Translations under genes and position numbers: made by a program
Source of the DNA: Hyaloscypha bicolor E
Lineage: Eukaryota; Ascomycota; Leotiomycetes; Helotiales; Hyaloscyphaceae
Assembly: GCF_002865645.1 (NCBI RefSeq)
Contig: NW_020194557.1
Span: 1,201,362 to 1,265,361 of the forward strand
Length of the DNA: 64,000 nt
Direction: 5' to 3'
Shown here: positions 1-12,200 of the stretch, piece by piece
How positions within the stretch are numbered: position 1 is the first letter of the stretch
Layout of the letters: each line of letters begins with the position of its first letter
Notes under the pieces: generated by a model
Told to the model about the DNA's origin: nothing
Seen by the model: the letters and a program-made list of their open reading frames with translations, nothing else
Databases searched by the model: none

Positions 1-388
1 ATTTGACATGCTCGTCACCGCATGGCTACCACCAAAATGTATCGATCGCGAGCTGGTCGATGAATTTTTGGAATTGGGCAACTGGGACTTCTACGCAAGG
101 CAGGACGGCACGGAAAAGGACAAGTTAAGCACCTACGACCCCGACTTCCTGGGATCGGTCAACAGAACCATCTGGACCACAAGACGCTGGCATGTCACTC
201 ATTGCCTCTTCATGTTCAAGAAGCTGAGTCGAGCATTGGTAAATGGCTGGACGGTGGACGCCGAGGCTGTCTCGGAGCCGCACATGGAGCATTGCATGAA
301 GACGTTTATTGAACAAGTGTTGTTTGGGCCCAGTCTTGATCCAAATGAGATAGAAACCTACCTGGAAATCATCTACCCACCATGTTGA
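1..388 (+). CDS. 3' end of a probable UstYa/DUF3328-like protein (partial)
   Basis: The frame is open from the window edge to a TGA at 386-388, so the 5' end lies outside the window; the Met at 8 is probably internal. The visible 126 residues contain two HxxHC motifs, WHVTHC (about residues 61-66) and HMEHC (about 92-96). They are about 30 residues apart and each is followed by a helix-like stretch. Paired HxxHC motifs are the hallmark of UstYa-type proteins, which act as oxidases or cyclases in some fungal peptide pathways. The complete UstYa-family gene at 4584-5438 has the same paired arrangement, but the surrounding sequence is quite different, so this would be a divergent branch. Family assignment is an inference from the motifs alone. 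Confidence 0.42.
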   Translation, partial: FDMLVTAWLPPKCIDRELVDEFLELGNWDFYARQDGTEKDKLSTYDPDFLGSVNRTIWTTRRWHVTHCLFMFKKLSRALVNGWTVDAEAVSEPHMEHCMKTFIEQVLFGPSLDPNEIETYLEIIYPPC

Positions 389-507
389 GTTTCTCGAGGG
401 AGATGTTGGCGGCATGCGTGGAGCTCAAGGCGAGGGCTGTTAGGTGTTGTCGGTTTTCTCGGTGTATTATTGGATCAGAGTATTGTATATGAGTAGCCAA
501 TCATAAG

Positions 508-767
508 CGAACTGTCTCCGGACAGATGGATCGAACTTAAGGTTTCAGATCGATAAGAAGGCGGCGAGGCGTGTTTCGGAGCTTTGACAGAACGCCAAGA
601 TATTATAATTAATAATTCAAAGTATTAATTTTTGCGTAAGCGGGAAGTAGGTTTGGGTAGTAATTGGCGGGTAATCCCTTTTAGCGAAGCGCGCTGGAAG
701 ATGCGGCAGAATTAAGCTTATCGGATCTGAAACCTTACGCTCGATCCATCTGCCCGGAAACAGTTCG
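508..767. mobile_element. 260-bp foldback element with long inverted arms (MITE-like)
   Basis: Two arms of about 50 bp are inverted copies of each other (about 508-557 and 718-767); the outer ends read CGAACTGT and, reversed, CGAACTGT. The flanks AATCATAAG (499-507) and AATGATAAG (768-776) match at 8 of 9 bases, which looks like a 9-bp target duplication, the size Mutator-like elements make. The centre contains GCGTAAGC followed by a G-rich stretch that resembles the inner right part of the larger element at 3313-4338, so the two seem to be one family. No coding capacity. Confidence 0.6.
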
Positions 768-776
768 AATGATAAG

Positions 777-1421
777 CTTTTGGGCGGCTGCGCTCTCGGT
801 GTTACCTCGTATGCAGCCATGTCATAATCTGCAGTACCACAAGCGTTTGCCGTTATCTAAGAGGACAATGAGCACCGGCATAAAGAGCCGTGCCGCCTTC
901 TCGCTGTTCCTGCAGTCCCTGTCGCCATCAGCCGCATTACAGTACATGCATTCACATATCCGAGCTAGGGTGGAAGCCGGGCTGGTCTTACTTGCATATC
1001 ATTGGGATACATTCTACAGCCCTGCAAGCATACGACAGTTGAATACCACCGACATCTGCATATCTTTCTATCCCCTTGAAGGAGCAGCGAAGGACTGCGG
1101 CGACGTTGCATATTTCTTCTCGGAAGGCTAAACCTTCCAGCACCTCGATCACCAAAAGTTACGCAAAAATTCAAGGCCCAGACGCGCGCTGTGATGTCGC
1201 ATGCAGACGCCAGTGGACGAGGCGGCACATTGAAGCGTAATGCATAAGTAAACTCGACATGGCTTTTGCGTCCAACAGCCCCCCTGTTTATCAAACGAGG
1301 GAGCATGAGTCACTGTCATGGTCATCATCCTCCTCCTCCTCCTCCTCCTCATGTTCAATCCCCTTTCTAGTCGTTGACGCCTCGTCCTCAACTACAACAC
1401 TACTCGGAAGTACTGCGGCCA
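777..1421. other. Intergenic region, no confident gene
   Basis: An open frame on + (769-1131, 120 codons) starts at the edge of the foldback element and shows no motif I recognise; its opposite strand is equally open, so I do not call it. A short (TCC)n tract lies at about 1330-1350. The rest is probably the promoter and 5' leader of the transporter gene that starts at 1422. Confidence 0.4.
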
Positions 1422-2716
1422 ATGGCCATAGATTCAGGGGTCCCGTCCTTCATCGAGCGGTGTCGTCCGTCTCTGTTTGTCTTAGTTTCGCAAGTGGTCG
1501 CTGCTACGCTGAATACCGTGGCAAAGTTCAGTGAGACAAGACCCGAGGCAGTCCATCCGTTCATGATCCTACACATACGGATGCTGATCACGGGACTCGG
1601 ATGTACACTGTATCTTTGGCATATCGGATCCTCAAAGTTAGAGGTCTTGATCGGAATACCAGATGTGCGAGGTCTTATCTTATTGCGGGCCTTTGGTGGA
1701 GTTTGTGGTGCTACGGGATTCTTTTGTACGTTTTGTTGTCCATCTCTCTCATTCCGAGAATCTTTTCATCATGCGAGTTTAAGATATTTGACTTGTTGGT
1801 CGTTACACTAACTCACCAACTTCACACTAGTCTCCATGATATACTTGAGTCTCAGTGAAGCCACAGCTTTGAATTTTCTGGGCCCTCTAGGATCGTTGAT
1901 CCTAACGAGGTGCCTGTCCTTCGCCACGGTCCATTGGACTGACTGCATCGGCGCTGTAGGCGCGCTTGTAGGCGTTGTGCTCGTAGCCCAGCCTGAAGAC
2001 ATATTTGGCATGACAGAGACCGGTTCTGATGTCTCTGGAAAGGTGCACGGCCACTTGAAAGGCTTGGCTTTTGGTGTCTTTGGAGTCTGCGGAGGTGTAG
2101 TAAGTGATGATAGCTTTCATTGCGATAGATTTGGAATTCTTGACTGCTGAAGGACTAATATCTCCATAGATTGCACTAACGTCAATCCGTCGGATTGGGA
2201 CGCGGACTCATCCACTAACAAGTGTCAATATGTTTGCGTGGAGCCTGGTGTTTGTGAGCGGGATCGCCCTTATGGTAATTCCAGAAATAAAATGGCCGAG
2301 GAGTCCATTTATATGGGCTTGCTTAATATATATAGGCACCTGCGGCCTCGCGATGGTAAGTTAACTGCATCTTATCTTTTACCCTCCTCTTTGGAAGGCT
2401 TCCGACTCAAAAACCTTCTTAGGAATATCTCCTCACAGTTGGAATATCGAGGGACTCATCTTCAGCTGCTACGCTCATGATCTATACTCAGATAGTTTGG
2501 GCTCTCGCAGTGGACCGCGCTTTATTCCAAATTACAACCAACGCATGGGCCCTTTTCGGTGCCGCAACTATCATCAGCAGCCTGTGTCTTGTCACTGTAG
2601 TTGGGGAAGGCGGACAATTCGGCGGCGGCATTTATACACATCTAACGAGTGAAGAAGACGAATACGCAGAAAGGTTGAGTTTGGATGAACTCCACGCTGA
2701 ACAGATTAGTCTTTAG
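1422..2716 (+). CDS. EamA/DMT-superfamily membrane transporter
   Basis: Four exons give a 350-residue protein: 1422-1725, 1831-2099, 2170-2355 and 2423-2716. Donors are GTACGT, GTAAGT and GTAAGT; acceptors are CACTAG, CCATAG and TCTTAG; phases agree at every junction, and intron 1 has an ACTAAC branch site. The product is mostly hydrophobic helices, e.g. around SLFVLVSQVVAATLN, GGVCGATGFF, GALVGVVLVAQP, WSLVFVSGIALMVIP and ALFGAATIISSLCLVTVV. This fits a roughly 10-helix drug/metabolite transporter with two EamA repeats, including the LRAFGGVCGATGFF element seen in SLC35G-like fungal proteins. The C-terminus is a short acidic cytosolic tail. The ATG at 1422 is the first in frame. Substrate cannot be told; two UstYa-like genes flank it, so export of a peptide-derived metabolite is possible but unproven. 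Confidence 0.85.
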
Positions 2717-3312
2717 AAAGAAATCGACCCAAAAAATAAATGTGGCTGTCCCAAAGTGTACTTATTCTTCATCTGTAGTGATCGATTCTGTGAGGAGACG
2801 CAATTGCATACATGACATCTTATTTCCAACACTCCAAGTAGTCAGAATATGACCTGGGGGACTTTTGGAAGCTAATAGAAATGGTGCAAGATGTGATGCT
2901 TGGGCGTTTAAACACTCACTACTAACAACGCTACTGAAGACCTAGAATCTGAAGCAGTCCCAAATTTCACTCACTTTGCTCAGATCCTCCGGGATGTGTT
3001 TACGGATCCGCGGCATTAAAAGCCTCAATCTTCTTGCGAACATGTAGGGGCATCATCCGTGGTAACTGCCTTGGAAAAGCCATTATGAGTTGCCTAGAGT
3101 GGATAGAACTGGCGTCCCTGTGTCTTGGCTTACTTCTCTGTGGCCAGGAGCTATTCTTCCTCTTGGCCACCTTCCAGAAAACCAACTGAAGGCATATGTC
3201 CGTAAGCATTGAATCAAGGCTGATCGTCGGGAGGCGTCGGCATGATGGCTGCAAAACGATACTAGGATGTTTATCCCGCGCCTGGCAGCGGTCTGGCTCA
3301 ACCCTGAAAAGT
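2717..3312. other. Intergenic region downstream of the transporter
   Basis: GC content is ordinary. An open frame on the minus strand (3000-3356) begins inside the inverted repeat of the neighbouring element and has no recognisable motif; I treat it as chance. I see no other structure. Confidence 0.35.
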
Positions 3313-4338
3313 CCAACCCTTTCGGGGCAGACACTTTTGAAGGCTGCCTGCCCCATAATATTATCGGTGAAATGATTCTGCCGCCCGTAAAGGCGCTCGG
3401 ACAGAAATACTAAAAACCAAGCTTAAATTAAAAAACCTAAATATTTAATAATTTATAACTTAATAATAAGCTTAAGAAAGCCTAGAAATTTAATAAATAA
3501 GTCTTTAAAACTAAATATACAAGCGTTATAAGGCTTAAAAAAACGAAACTTAATTAATATTAATATATAAACTTTTTTAAATTAAGTTTTTTTTCAATAA
3601 ATTATAAAAGAAAAGCTATTTAATATTATATTATTATATAATAATTAAAAGCTAATTATGTAACTTGTTTTTATATAATTAAAATTATTGTATTTGAGCT
3701 TAAGCCTTTTATATTATATATAATTAACTTTATTAAATTAAAAATTTAATAAATTATAAGATTTAATTTTATTTTCAATTATAAAATAATATTAAATTAT
3801 TTAAAAACTCAAAATTTATATAAGCTATAAGCTATAATTATATTATAATAATAAGAATAAAGTAATAAAATAAATTTTAGAAACTTAAAATTCTAGTATT
3901 TTTAAAATTTAAGGCTAAAGAAAAAGAAAGAAAATAAAATATAATAATAAGTAAGTAAGATATAACTAAAACCCTTAAAATGCTGAGTATAATTTAAATT
4001 TTAGCTTGAAATTAAGTTTATATTAATTATATAATACTAGCTATTATATATATTAATTACTTATATTTTCTTTTTATTTAATTTAGATCTTAGAGACACT
4101 AATACTTTAAGTTAAAATAATTAATACAATATTTCTAACACTTCGAGTATTATCTAAGAACTTAAATTTTTTAAATTTTTAATAAAGTAAATATAAGCGT
4201 AAGCAAGAAGGGGATTTAGGCAATTATTAGTGAATAACCCCTTCTAAAGTTCAGCACACCCTTTACCTCCTTGAGTTTCGCCGATAATATTACGGGCCAG
4301 GCAGCCTTTCAAAAGTGTCTGCCCGGAAAGGGTTGGTT
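3313..4338. mobile_element. About 1-kb AT-rich TIR element
   Basis: Left arm 3313-3370 and right arm about 4280-4338 are near-perfect inverted copies (about 58 bp), with CCAACCCTTTC at the outer end and ATTATCGG at the inner end. The interior is extremely AT-rich and has no frame. The right interior (GCGTAAGC then a G-rich stretch) resembles the 260-bp element at 508-767. The left interior (GGCGCTCGGACAG, then text like AAGAAAGCCTAGAAATTTA) resembles the two MITEs at 27007-27634 and 52588-53204. It is therefore a relative or a mosaic of both families. No clear target duplication is visible. Confidence 0.6.
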
Positions 4339-4583
4339 ACATGGCCCGCTACCTCCGAACCTCCGTAACTGTTCAGAGGGAGGGGGGCGGCGGTGGGGAA
4401 ACAGTAGGTATTCCTGGGTCCCCCGTTAGCGTAAGTTGAATCACTCAACGATATTCTATACACCTCGTTGATATATACTTGACTTCCATCGAAGGCCGAG
4501 GCTCAAACCAAAAATTGAAGATATACCCCAGTCGTTTCAATAAAATCCTCTTATCACGGGATCTCCGTACGCATCAGTTGAAA

Positions 4584-5438
4584 ATGGCGTCCAAAGAGAT
4601 TGCATACCAGCCTCTAGAGAGGTCCTCTGATGATATCCGCGATGAGGTTCTGCTTCAACATTATGCCACAAGCACTGGAAAGCAGCGCTGGGAAAGAATT
4701 GTTTGGACATTGTGTATTCTTGCCATCGTGATCAGCAATGGAGTCTGGTTCGGTGTTTACAAACACCAAAAGAACGTTCCTGGTAAAACGTCAATCTATT
4801 TTGCTCGTCGTTGGTAACTTTGATGGCTGACTTTGTTCTCGCCTGCTTCTAGCTGCCAAAGAATATCACGTACTCTCCCCCTATGAATACGCAACGCCAT
4901 ACGTTGACGGTAATCTTACGGAGATGAATCAGCTTTGGACAGACCTTTTCCCGCGTAAGAAAAGCCCTCTTCTCGTCATATTAAGAAGACTCCAGTTGTC
5001 TGACAGACCAAAAACGCTTAGGAGGTGGCGGAGCGGTCAAAGTAGATCCCCAATGGGCCATTGACAGTAACCTTCAACAAACACAAGGGTATGCCGCAGA
5101 CGGGAAGGCTATATATGTTGTTGCAATGTACCATCAGCTTCACTGTGTTGTAAGCCGCCAGTCGAAAGAGTCCAGTGAATACCGTCTAGAAACTGACAGA
5201 GACCAAGACCGTTATCCGCACCAGCCTTTACCAACAATACAACGGACGCAAGCAGATCGATAATTGGGGTCATATCACCCATTGCATTGATACTTTACGA
5301 CAAGGGATACAATGCTTAGCCGACCCAACTCTTGGTGGCGTTGGTGCGAACCATGAGTGTCGAGACTTCGAAGCACTCAAGAGATGGACGAAGGAAAATG
5401 CGTACACGGACAATCTGGACCTTTTGAACATCGAGTAA
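4584..5438 (+). CDS. UstYa-family (DUF3328) membrane-anchored protein
   Basis: Four exons: 4584-4782, 4853-4954, 5022-5149, 5202-5438, giving 221 residues. Donors are GTAAAA, GTAAGA and GTAAGC; acceptors end TCTAG, CTTAG and CAGAG; phases agree. The start is the ATG at 4584 (MASKEIAYQPL). One transmembrane helix lies at about residues 40-62 (IVWTLCILAIVISNGVWFG), followed by the luminal part. Both family motifs are present: YHQLHC and HITHCIDTLRQ. UstYa-type proteins are oxidases or cyclases, best known from ustiloxin-like RiPP and cyclochlorotine pathways; they work in the secretory route. I saw no precursor peptide with repeated cores nearby, so the pathway is unknown. Length is usual for the family and nothing is missing. 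Confidence 0.88.
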
Positions 5439-7052
5439 TGCTGATCGCATCTCATGACCCTTGGACTTAGACTGGAGTCCCTCCCCTTTCTTCTATTGTT
5501 AAGAGTGAGCGAACACAAAGGTTATGGGTGTCTGGACAATGGATTGATTGAGGGCATATATATATCTGATTTATTTCCCCGCTGAAATGTCCCTTTTTTC
5601 TGTACTTTTTTTTTGTATTAGGCATTCTTCGTGTTTTAGGTTATTGGCTATGGCTGTTTAAGATAGTCAACGCTCAAAATATTTCTATCCTAGAGCGAAC
5701 CCACGCTGCTGGACCCTCAACATACTCCTTATAATCCTTCATTTCATCCAACGTCTACCAGACACTAGTGGACTATTATTGTAGGATACTCTGTCGTCAG
5801 TCAGGGTTTCAAGTCTTGTAGTCCCACATGCCTTTCCTAAACTGTAACAATCATTGAATAGAACTGCATTTTTACAGGCCTGATTTCACCTGATGTAGGT
5901 ATCTAAGTAGGCATCTATACCGCGGGGGAATGCTGCCTATGCGTGTCTCTGTGTTTTATTAGAGAGGATGCCGATATTCCTGTGAGTAAATTCCAATAGT
6001 TTGACTCAAGGCCGCTATAACCGGAGTGCCTCACCCAATTAAAGCAAACCATGGCATCTCATGAAACTGGTTTGTTTATCTCTACCAGATAGCACTTCTA
6101 TTATATCAATACATGTACTCGTAAGCCTCGGCAGCACTATAGAATTCTCGCACTTTAATAAGGTTGCAAAGGCATAGTTATCTAATGTATTTATATAAAA
6201 CTGTATTAGAATTTCTCTTATTACTAAAAGTTTAAAGGTCTTTAAATTAAACTATTATAAGTTTTATTAAGTTCTATTGAATTCGAAGAAATAAATATAA
6301 ATAAATTAAATTATATATATATAATTTTAGTATATTTTAATCTATTTAAAAGTATAATAAAATCGGCTTATTATTTAAATATATTTAATTTCTTATTTAA
6401 GTTATTTTATTATTATATATAAAAATAAAACTTTTTATTTTAATATTTTTTTTTAATTATTTTTATTAAAAATTAATGAAATTATATATATATATAAAGA
6501 ATTATAAAAAAAATCTAAAACAAATTTTAATAATATTAATTTAATAAGAAAGTTATTTATTATATAAATTAATAATTAAATATATTTTTATTAAAATTCT
6601 GGTTTAAATAATATTTAATTAATAAAAAGATAATTCTTAAATATAAATAATTATTATAAGAGAAATTATAAAAGAAAAATTAATTAAATTTATTATTATC
6701 TTTAATTATAATTAATAATAATATTTTTATATTAGTATTAAATATCTGCGCCCGTTATAAGGCTCTCTTTATATAGTTTATAAGGGAAATTATAAATAAC
6801 GAATATAATAAATTATTCGAATATTTCTAATATATCTAGTTCCTTTGTTTTTGAGGCTTGCAGCTGTCTTTGGCAAGCGGCGCTGCTTTTTCACTTAATC
6901 AGGAGCTGAATGGTATAGAGCTGATACCCAAGTCGGTGGAATGAGAGTAATGATTTATATTGCAAAAGTAGTAATTACCTCTGAGACTTGCAAATTTTAT
7001 TTTCATTGACTTTTCCCATTTTGAGTTGTTCTTCACAACTCACGATCGCTTG
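5439..7052. other. 3' flank then AT-rich gene-free DNA
   Basis: 5439-6170 has ordinary composition and probably holds the UstYa-family 3' untranslated region; I see no gene. 6180-6840 is highly AT-rich, with TTAAT/ATTAA runs, and looks like decayed repeat DNA. 6841-7052 is of ordinary composition and contains nothing I recognise. Confidence 0.4.
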
Positions 7053-7060
7053 TTCTTACC

Positions 7061-7634
7061 CAGTGTGTCAAATGAGTAGAGTAGAGTAGAGTAGTGGGTC
7101 CTACTCATACTCTACTCAACCAATTATAGCGCTACTCATACTCTACTCATACTCTACTCAAGCTACTCATAAGTAGTATGAGTAGTGTAAGTAGGCACCC
7201 ACGTAACGGTTACACGTGACAGGCTAGCCTAATTAGGTAAACCTCTCATCTAGCGCAGCTCTAGCGCCAAGTTTCTACCCAATTAGGCAATGGCATTGCT
7301 TAGTAAGCGAGCCAAAGGTCAGGGGGAAATCAAGATTCTAAGAAGCATAACTAGTTTATTATTATAGAAAATTAATATTTAGCTAGTCCTATACAAGCCC
7401 TAGCTTACCTTTACTGGGGCTACTTAATAAATATTTTTATTATTTAATTATTATTAAATAAACTTTAGTTTATTTTTGTCACGTGACGGCTACTTATTAC
7501 TACTCATACTACTCATGAGTATATACTCTACTCTACTCAAATTTTTAGGACATTACGCTACTCATATTCTACTCACGCTACTCATGAATATTCATGAGTA
7601 GTATGAGTAGCATGAGTAGTTCTTTGACACACTG
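7061..7634. mobile_element. Non-autonomous hAT-type element
   Basis: Ends are CAGTGTGTCAAA at 7061 and its inverse at 7634. The 8-bp sequence TTCTTACC directly flanks both sides (7053-7060 and 7635-7642). An 8-bp duplication and a CAGTG end are typical of the hAT superfamily. Both subterminal zones are packed with short ACTCAT/GAGTA repeats in both orientations (about 7071-7190 and 7485-7620), as expected for transposase-binding sites. No transposase is encoded, so it would need a helper elsewhere. The perfect duplication suggests a fairly recent insertion. Confidence 0.8.
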
Positions 7635-7660
7635 TTCTTACCGAGGCCTCCAACCCTTAT

Positions 7661-8613
7661 CCTGCCAAAACCCCGATTTTTCATGACATTGCGCATTTCC
7701 GCATTGCACATTATGCATTCGCACATTGCACTTGAATTCGGAGATTTTTAAATAAACTAATTATTTCAATTCCTATTAATTTATTTAATTCTTTATTTAA
7801 TTCTTTATTAATTAGTAAGAGCTATTTTAAAAAATTCTTATATAAGTAATTAAATTTAATATTTTCTTAAATAAAGGCAAATAATAGTTAAAAGTATATA
7901 AGCTATTTAAGGCATATAAGCCTTTAAAGTATACCAGCCTTTAGGATATATAAGCCTTTGCAGCCGCTTTGCTTAAATCTTACTAGAGTCTGTAAGGCAC
8001 GTAATAGCAGGGTGATGCACAAGTAGTCAAGGTAAGTAAGCTGCGGAGTGACGCTTGCAAGTGTAACTGATTCCAAGAATTGATTCCAACAAGAGACTAA
8101 TCGATGCCCCTTCCAAAGCTAGGAGCGTCTCCCTATATATTCCCTAGTGCTTAGCCAGGCATGCGAAGCCCTTTACTTAATTAGGAAATCCCATGCGATC
8201 CATACGATTCCGATCGCAAGCTGTACCCAAAATAGGAAACTAGATCCACGACATCTGACACCTGTCCATACGCCATCACGTGTGCCCATCACAGAGTCTT
8301 TCCAAAAATCTTTCTTTCATATATTAAGCTTATTAAAGCTCTTATTAGTCTTAAAAAATAGCCTCAAATTTCTAAGAAGAAAATAATATTAAAAGAAGAA
8401 CTTGAAAATTTTACAATGAAAAAAAATCTAATTAGAAGAATTCTAATTAATCTAAATTAAAGAAAATAATTAAAAAAGTATAGGAGCTATTTGCAAGCTT
8501 ATAAATATCTTATATTATAAGTGATTTATTATATATGAAGTAAAAAGTTGCGAAAATATCAAGTGCAATGTGCGCAAATGTTGTTTGCAATGTTTTTTCG
8601 GGGTTTTGGCAGG
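7661..8613. mobile_element. 953-bp TIR element, unclassified
   Basis: The left end 7661-7735 (CCTGCCAAAACCCCGA, then ATTGCGCA/GCACATTGCACTTGA) is repeated in inverse at about 8558-8613. The inner part is AT-rich on both sides with a middle of normal composition (about 7970-8290). An open frame at 8147-8386 shows no motif. No target duplication is evident. It begins 18 bp after the hAT element's right flank. Confidence 0.5.
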
Positions 8614-9297
8614 AGGATCGCTATCGGGTGCAAGTAGCTCGACAGCAATGACATGTGGCACAGCGTCGATCATTGGTGAATCTCCGGATCCCAAGATTTT
8701 TCACGTCTTGCTCCTTTGTCGAGCATTTGAAAATGGTCGAATATTCCTATTGACGTGACGCGTCTTCTCTAGTGAAGAGCCACACATCAAGTGAAGTCTG
8801 TTCTCTTCAAAGTTGCTGAAGACACCTTTGCTTCTTGCTAAGCACCGGGTTTGTTTACTTTCGAGGTTTTGGCATGTGATCGCGTCAGGGAGAAGAGTTG
8901 TCTTGAAGCTGTATCTGCTGACGATGGCAGGTACGGCGACAAAGTTGAGTCACAGATATGAACATCGTGCAGAGACGATGGGAAGGTCGTGAGCAGTATC
9001 ACAGATTTGTTTTGAGTGGGAACGGAGGGTTCGGGTTTCTCATGCCCCTTTTCCAGTTGTTAGTGCTGACAAATACGCAGCATAAATTTCTCAGAACGCC
9101 AGGCCCCCCTGTATAAACCTCCGGCCCTACGTTTGTATCAAATAGTCCCCTAATAAGTTCTCAAATTGAAATTATTGCAAATAGCAAGGAACAGTGATTT
9201 GCATGAATGGTTGTCTGATTAAAAGAAGCTCTGAAGGGAGCCTCTAGATCTAGCTAAATAAAAGGGAGCCGCTGAGTAAGCGAAGCTAAGCTCCCTA
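8614..9297. other. Intergenic region, no confident gene
   Basis: Normal composition. A 62-codon frame at 8570-8758 starts within the inverted repeat and has no motif. The last two bases (9296-9297, TA) are the target duplication of the next transposon. Confidence 0.35.
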
Positions 9298-12200
9298 CAG
9301 TCGGTCCGATCCAAAAGCGACGAAAAAAAAATAAAAACCACCACAATACTAATTGATATAAATTGTATTAATTAAAACTATACTATATACTATAGGAAAT
9401 AATTCTATGTTCTCAAAATTATAATATTTTTATTATTAAGAAAGTTATAATGCACGTGATTAAGCGAGCAAATATTTTTGCGTTTTATATAGTCGTTTTT
9501 TTACTTTGGTTATCACGTGACTGCCCCCCTCAGTTAACCGCTCTTCTATAATTATATTAATATCTCAATAACTATAAACCCAATTAAGTACTTCTTTTAT
9601 ATACTTCCAATAGCTACCTCTATAAGCCTTTAGAAACGCAAGCGAGCTAATTCGACTCTTGATTTAATTATAGTTCTTATTATAGCTAAAGAAGCTATAA
9701 TTCAAGTATCTATTAATAAATGGTATAGGAAACCATCTAATATAGAGAACGATTCTAATAAATCAGATATTGAATAAAATAATAAAGTAGAGCTTGAAGA
9801 TTTGACTTTCTTTTGGGCTTAACGAAAGCTTATTATTAGTAGTAATAAGATAATTATTTTAGAGAAGCCTATCTTTATATAGCGAGAGTAAAGACTTATA
9901 GAATAGGCTAGTAAGTTTCTTATTTTATTTTCTTATTTTTATATTATAATATAAGTATACTAATATTATTTCTAGCTTCCAGAGGCTTATATATCTCTAA
10001 ATTAATAAAGGAATTAGTAAAGTTATTAAGAACTTAATAAAAACATATATATAATTAGAGGGCAAAAGATACTCAAGTTATAGAGTAATCTAGTAGGTTT
10101 AAGACTCCTATAATTATACTATCTTTTAAATAAAAGAAGCTATAATTCAATATTATTAGGGGGTTAATTAATATCTCTAGGGATATATAATTAAGGAAAG
10201 AGTAAAGGCTTAAAGATAAAGATAATAGAACGAATAAGCTACTTTTAAATACCTTTATTAGAAACGCTTACAGAGATAATAAAGCTCTAGATATATAAAT
10301 GACTTATTAAGAAGTCCTTAATAATATAAATATTAAGCTAGCCTAAACTAAAGAGCTATATACTTTATATATAATTACTAACTTATACTTATTCCGGTAA
10401 TATACTTAATAGCTTCTAAAGCTAGGGTAATATTGACTTAAAAGGGTTAATATATTACTCTTAGTAGCCTCTAGTAATTATTACTTAAATAATAGAAAGA
10501 TATTAGCTCGGCGAATTAGGGGGCTATTTAATTACTATTAATAGTAGTATAGTATTCCGTAAGAAACTAGAAGTAATAAAAGAGAGAGTGTCTTTTATCT
10601 AGATAATAAGGATATTTTTTTAGCCTGCCGTACTTGGTTAATTAATTAAGAGCTTGAAATAATATTACTAAATAATTTCCTGAATACTATTAATTAGGAG
10701 ATTTTATCTCGATTATTATTAATAATAGAAAAGCCTATTGCCCGTACTATAGCTTACTTATAGCTTTTTAGACTCGGCTTTTATTACTATAAGACTAAAA
10801 AAGGGCTTTATATAAATGGATATAAATAACCTAATATAATTTAGTATTATTAAGAGATATTTTTACTATTAATAAAGGAGCTTTTATTATATATAGTTTA
10901 ATATAAGAAGAATAAAGCTAGTATATAGTATATAATTTAATCTTTACTTCTAATTAGAGTTCAGGTATACATAATATACTTCTATAATAAGAGCTGTTTT
11001 TATGGATTTGACTATAAAAAGAGCCTCTGGCTAGCAGATAATTAGTAAAAAATGCCCGGAAAGAGTAAAGGGAGGCTAATTCACGATTCTGAATTCGTAG
11101 GCCCTGAGGGGCGTATTAGGGTACCAAATAATAAAGGCATTTTTATTCCGGATAATTCTAATTTGAATGCCCGTCAAATTATATATCCAGGCTTAAATAG
11201 GGACCCCTGGTGGGATATAAAACAGCTACTGGTACAGATTACTAGGATGCTTAATATATTTGAATAGAAGTACCCAAATTATATAGCTATTCTAATATTT
11301 GATTAGTTTTCTATATATACTTCATATAGCAAAGGTGTACTGAATGCCTTTAGTATAAATAAGGGATTAGAGGGAGTTAAAAAGGGTAATATTAAGGCCT
11401 ATAGAAGGAATATATACTTTTCACTAAAGTATATAATCCCGGGGTTATAGGGCACTATTTAAGTCCTTTAATAACTTAATTCGAATAGAGAAAGAGAGCC
11501 TAAGGGTATGGAACAGATTCTTATTAAGTAAGGTTATAATATATCTGGCTTAAGATTTAAGTATCTAAAGGATACTAAGTATACTGCATCTCTTGAATAC
11601 CCTTCTGATATTGAATAAACGTGCTGTTTAGCTTATATACTATTGAATTACTAAGACTTCTTTAAAGAGAAGTCCCAAGTTAAAGAGCTTATTACAGATC
11701 GGGAATATAAGGCTGTATTTTTACTAAAGTTCCACTGCGAAATTAACCTAATTAAGATATACTAGGGGTATAGTAAAACTCGATATCGTTAAGTAAAGAA
11801 GACTAGCTTTCCAGATGCCAAGATTAAGGTAATAGAGGCACTTGAAGCTTGTTTAATTGAGACTATACAGAGGTTTTATAACTATATATTCTGCTGAATG
11901 GATGCATATTAGAAGGAATTAAGTATTAAATAAGCTGCTTAATATATACGGAAGCAAAAACGCTATAGAACGATATCTAAAAAGGTAATAGATAAATGGG
12001 ATAATATGTAAAAGTAAGGGAAAGAAGGTAGCTAAGTAATAAGTAAGGTTTATGGATTTAGTTTGGCCAAAAATTAGCTTGAAACCTATATAATTAGGGC
12101 CCTACTATATATATAATATATATAGTACCAGAAAAAGCTATATTTAGTATTTAGGAAGGCTTACTTAAGCTTATAGGGCTTAATTATTATTATTATATTA

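Noticed and set aside
769..1131. 120-codon + strand frame
   Set aside because: Starts within the flank of a foldback element; an overlapping minus frame is equally long; no motif.
3000..3356. 118-codon minus-strand frame
   Set aside because: Its start lies inside the transposon inverted repeat and it has no recognisable motif.
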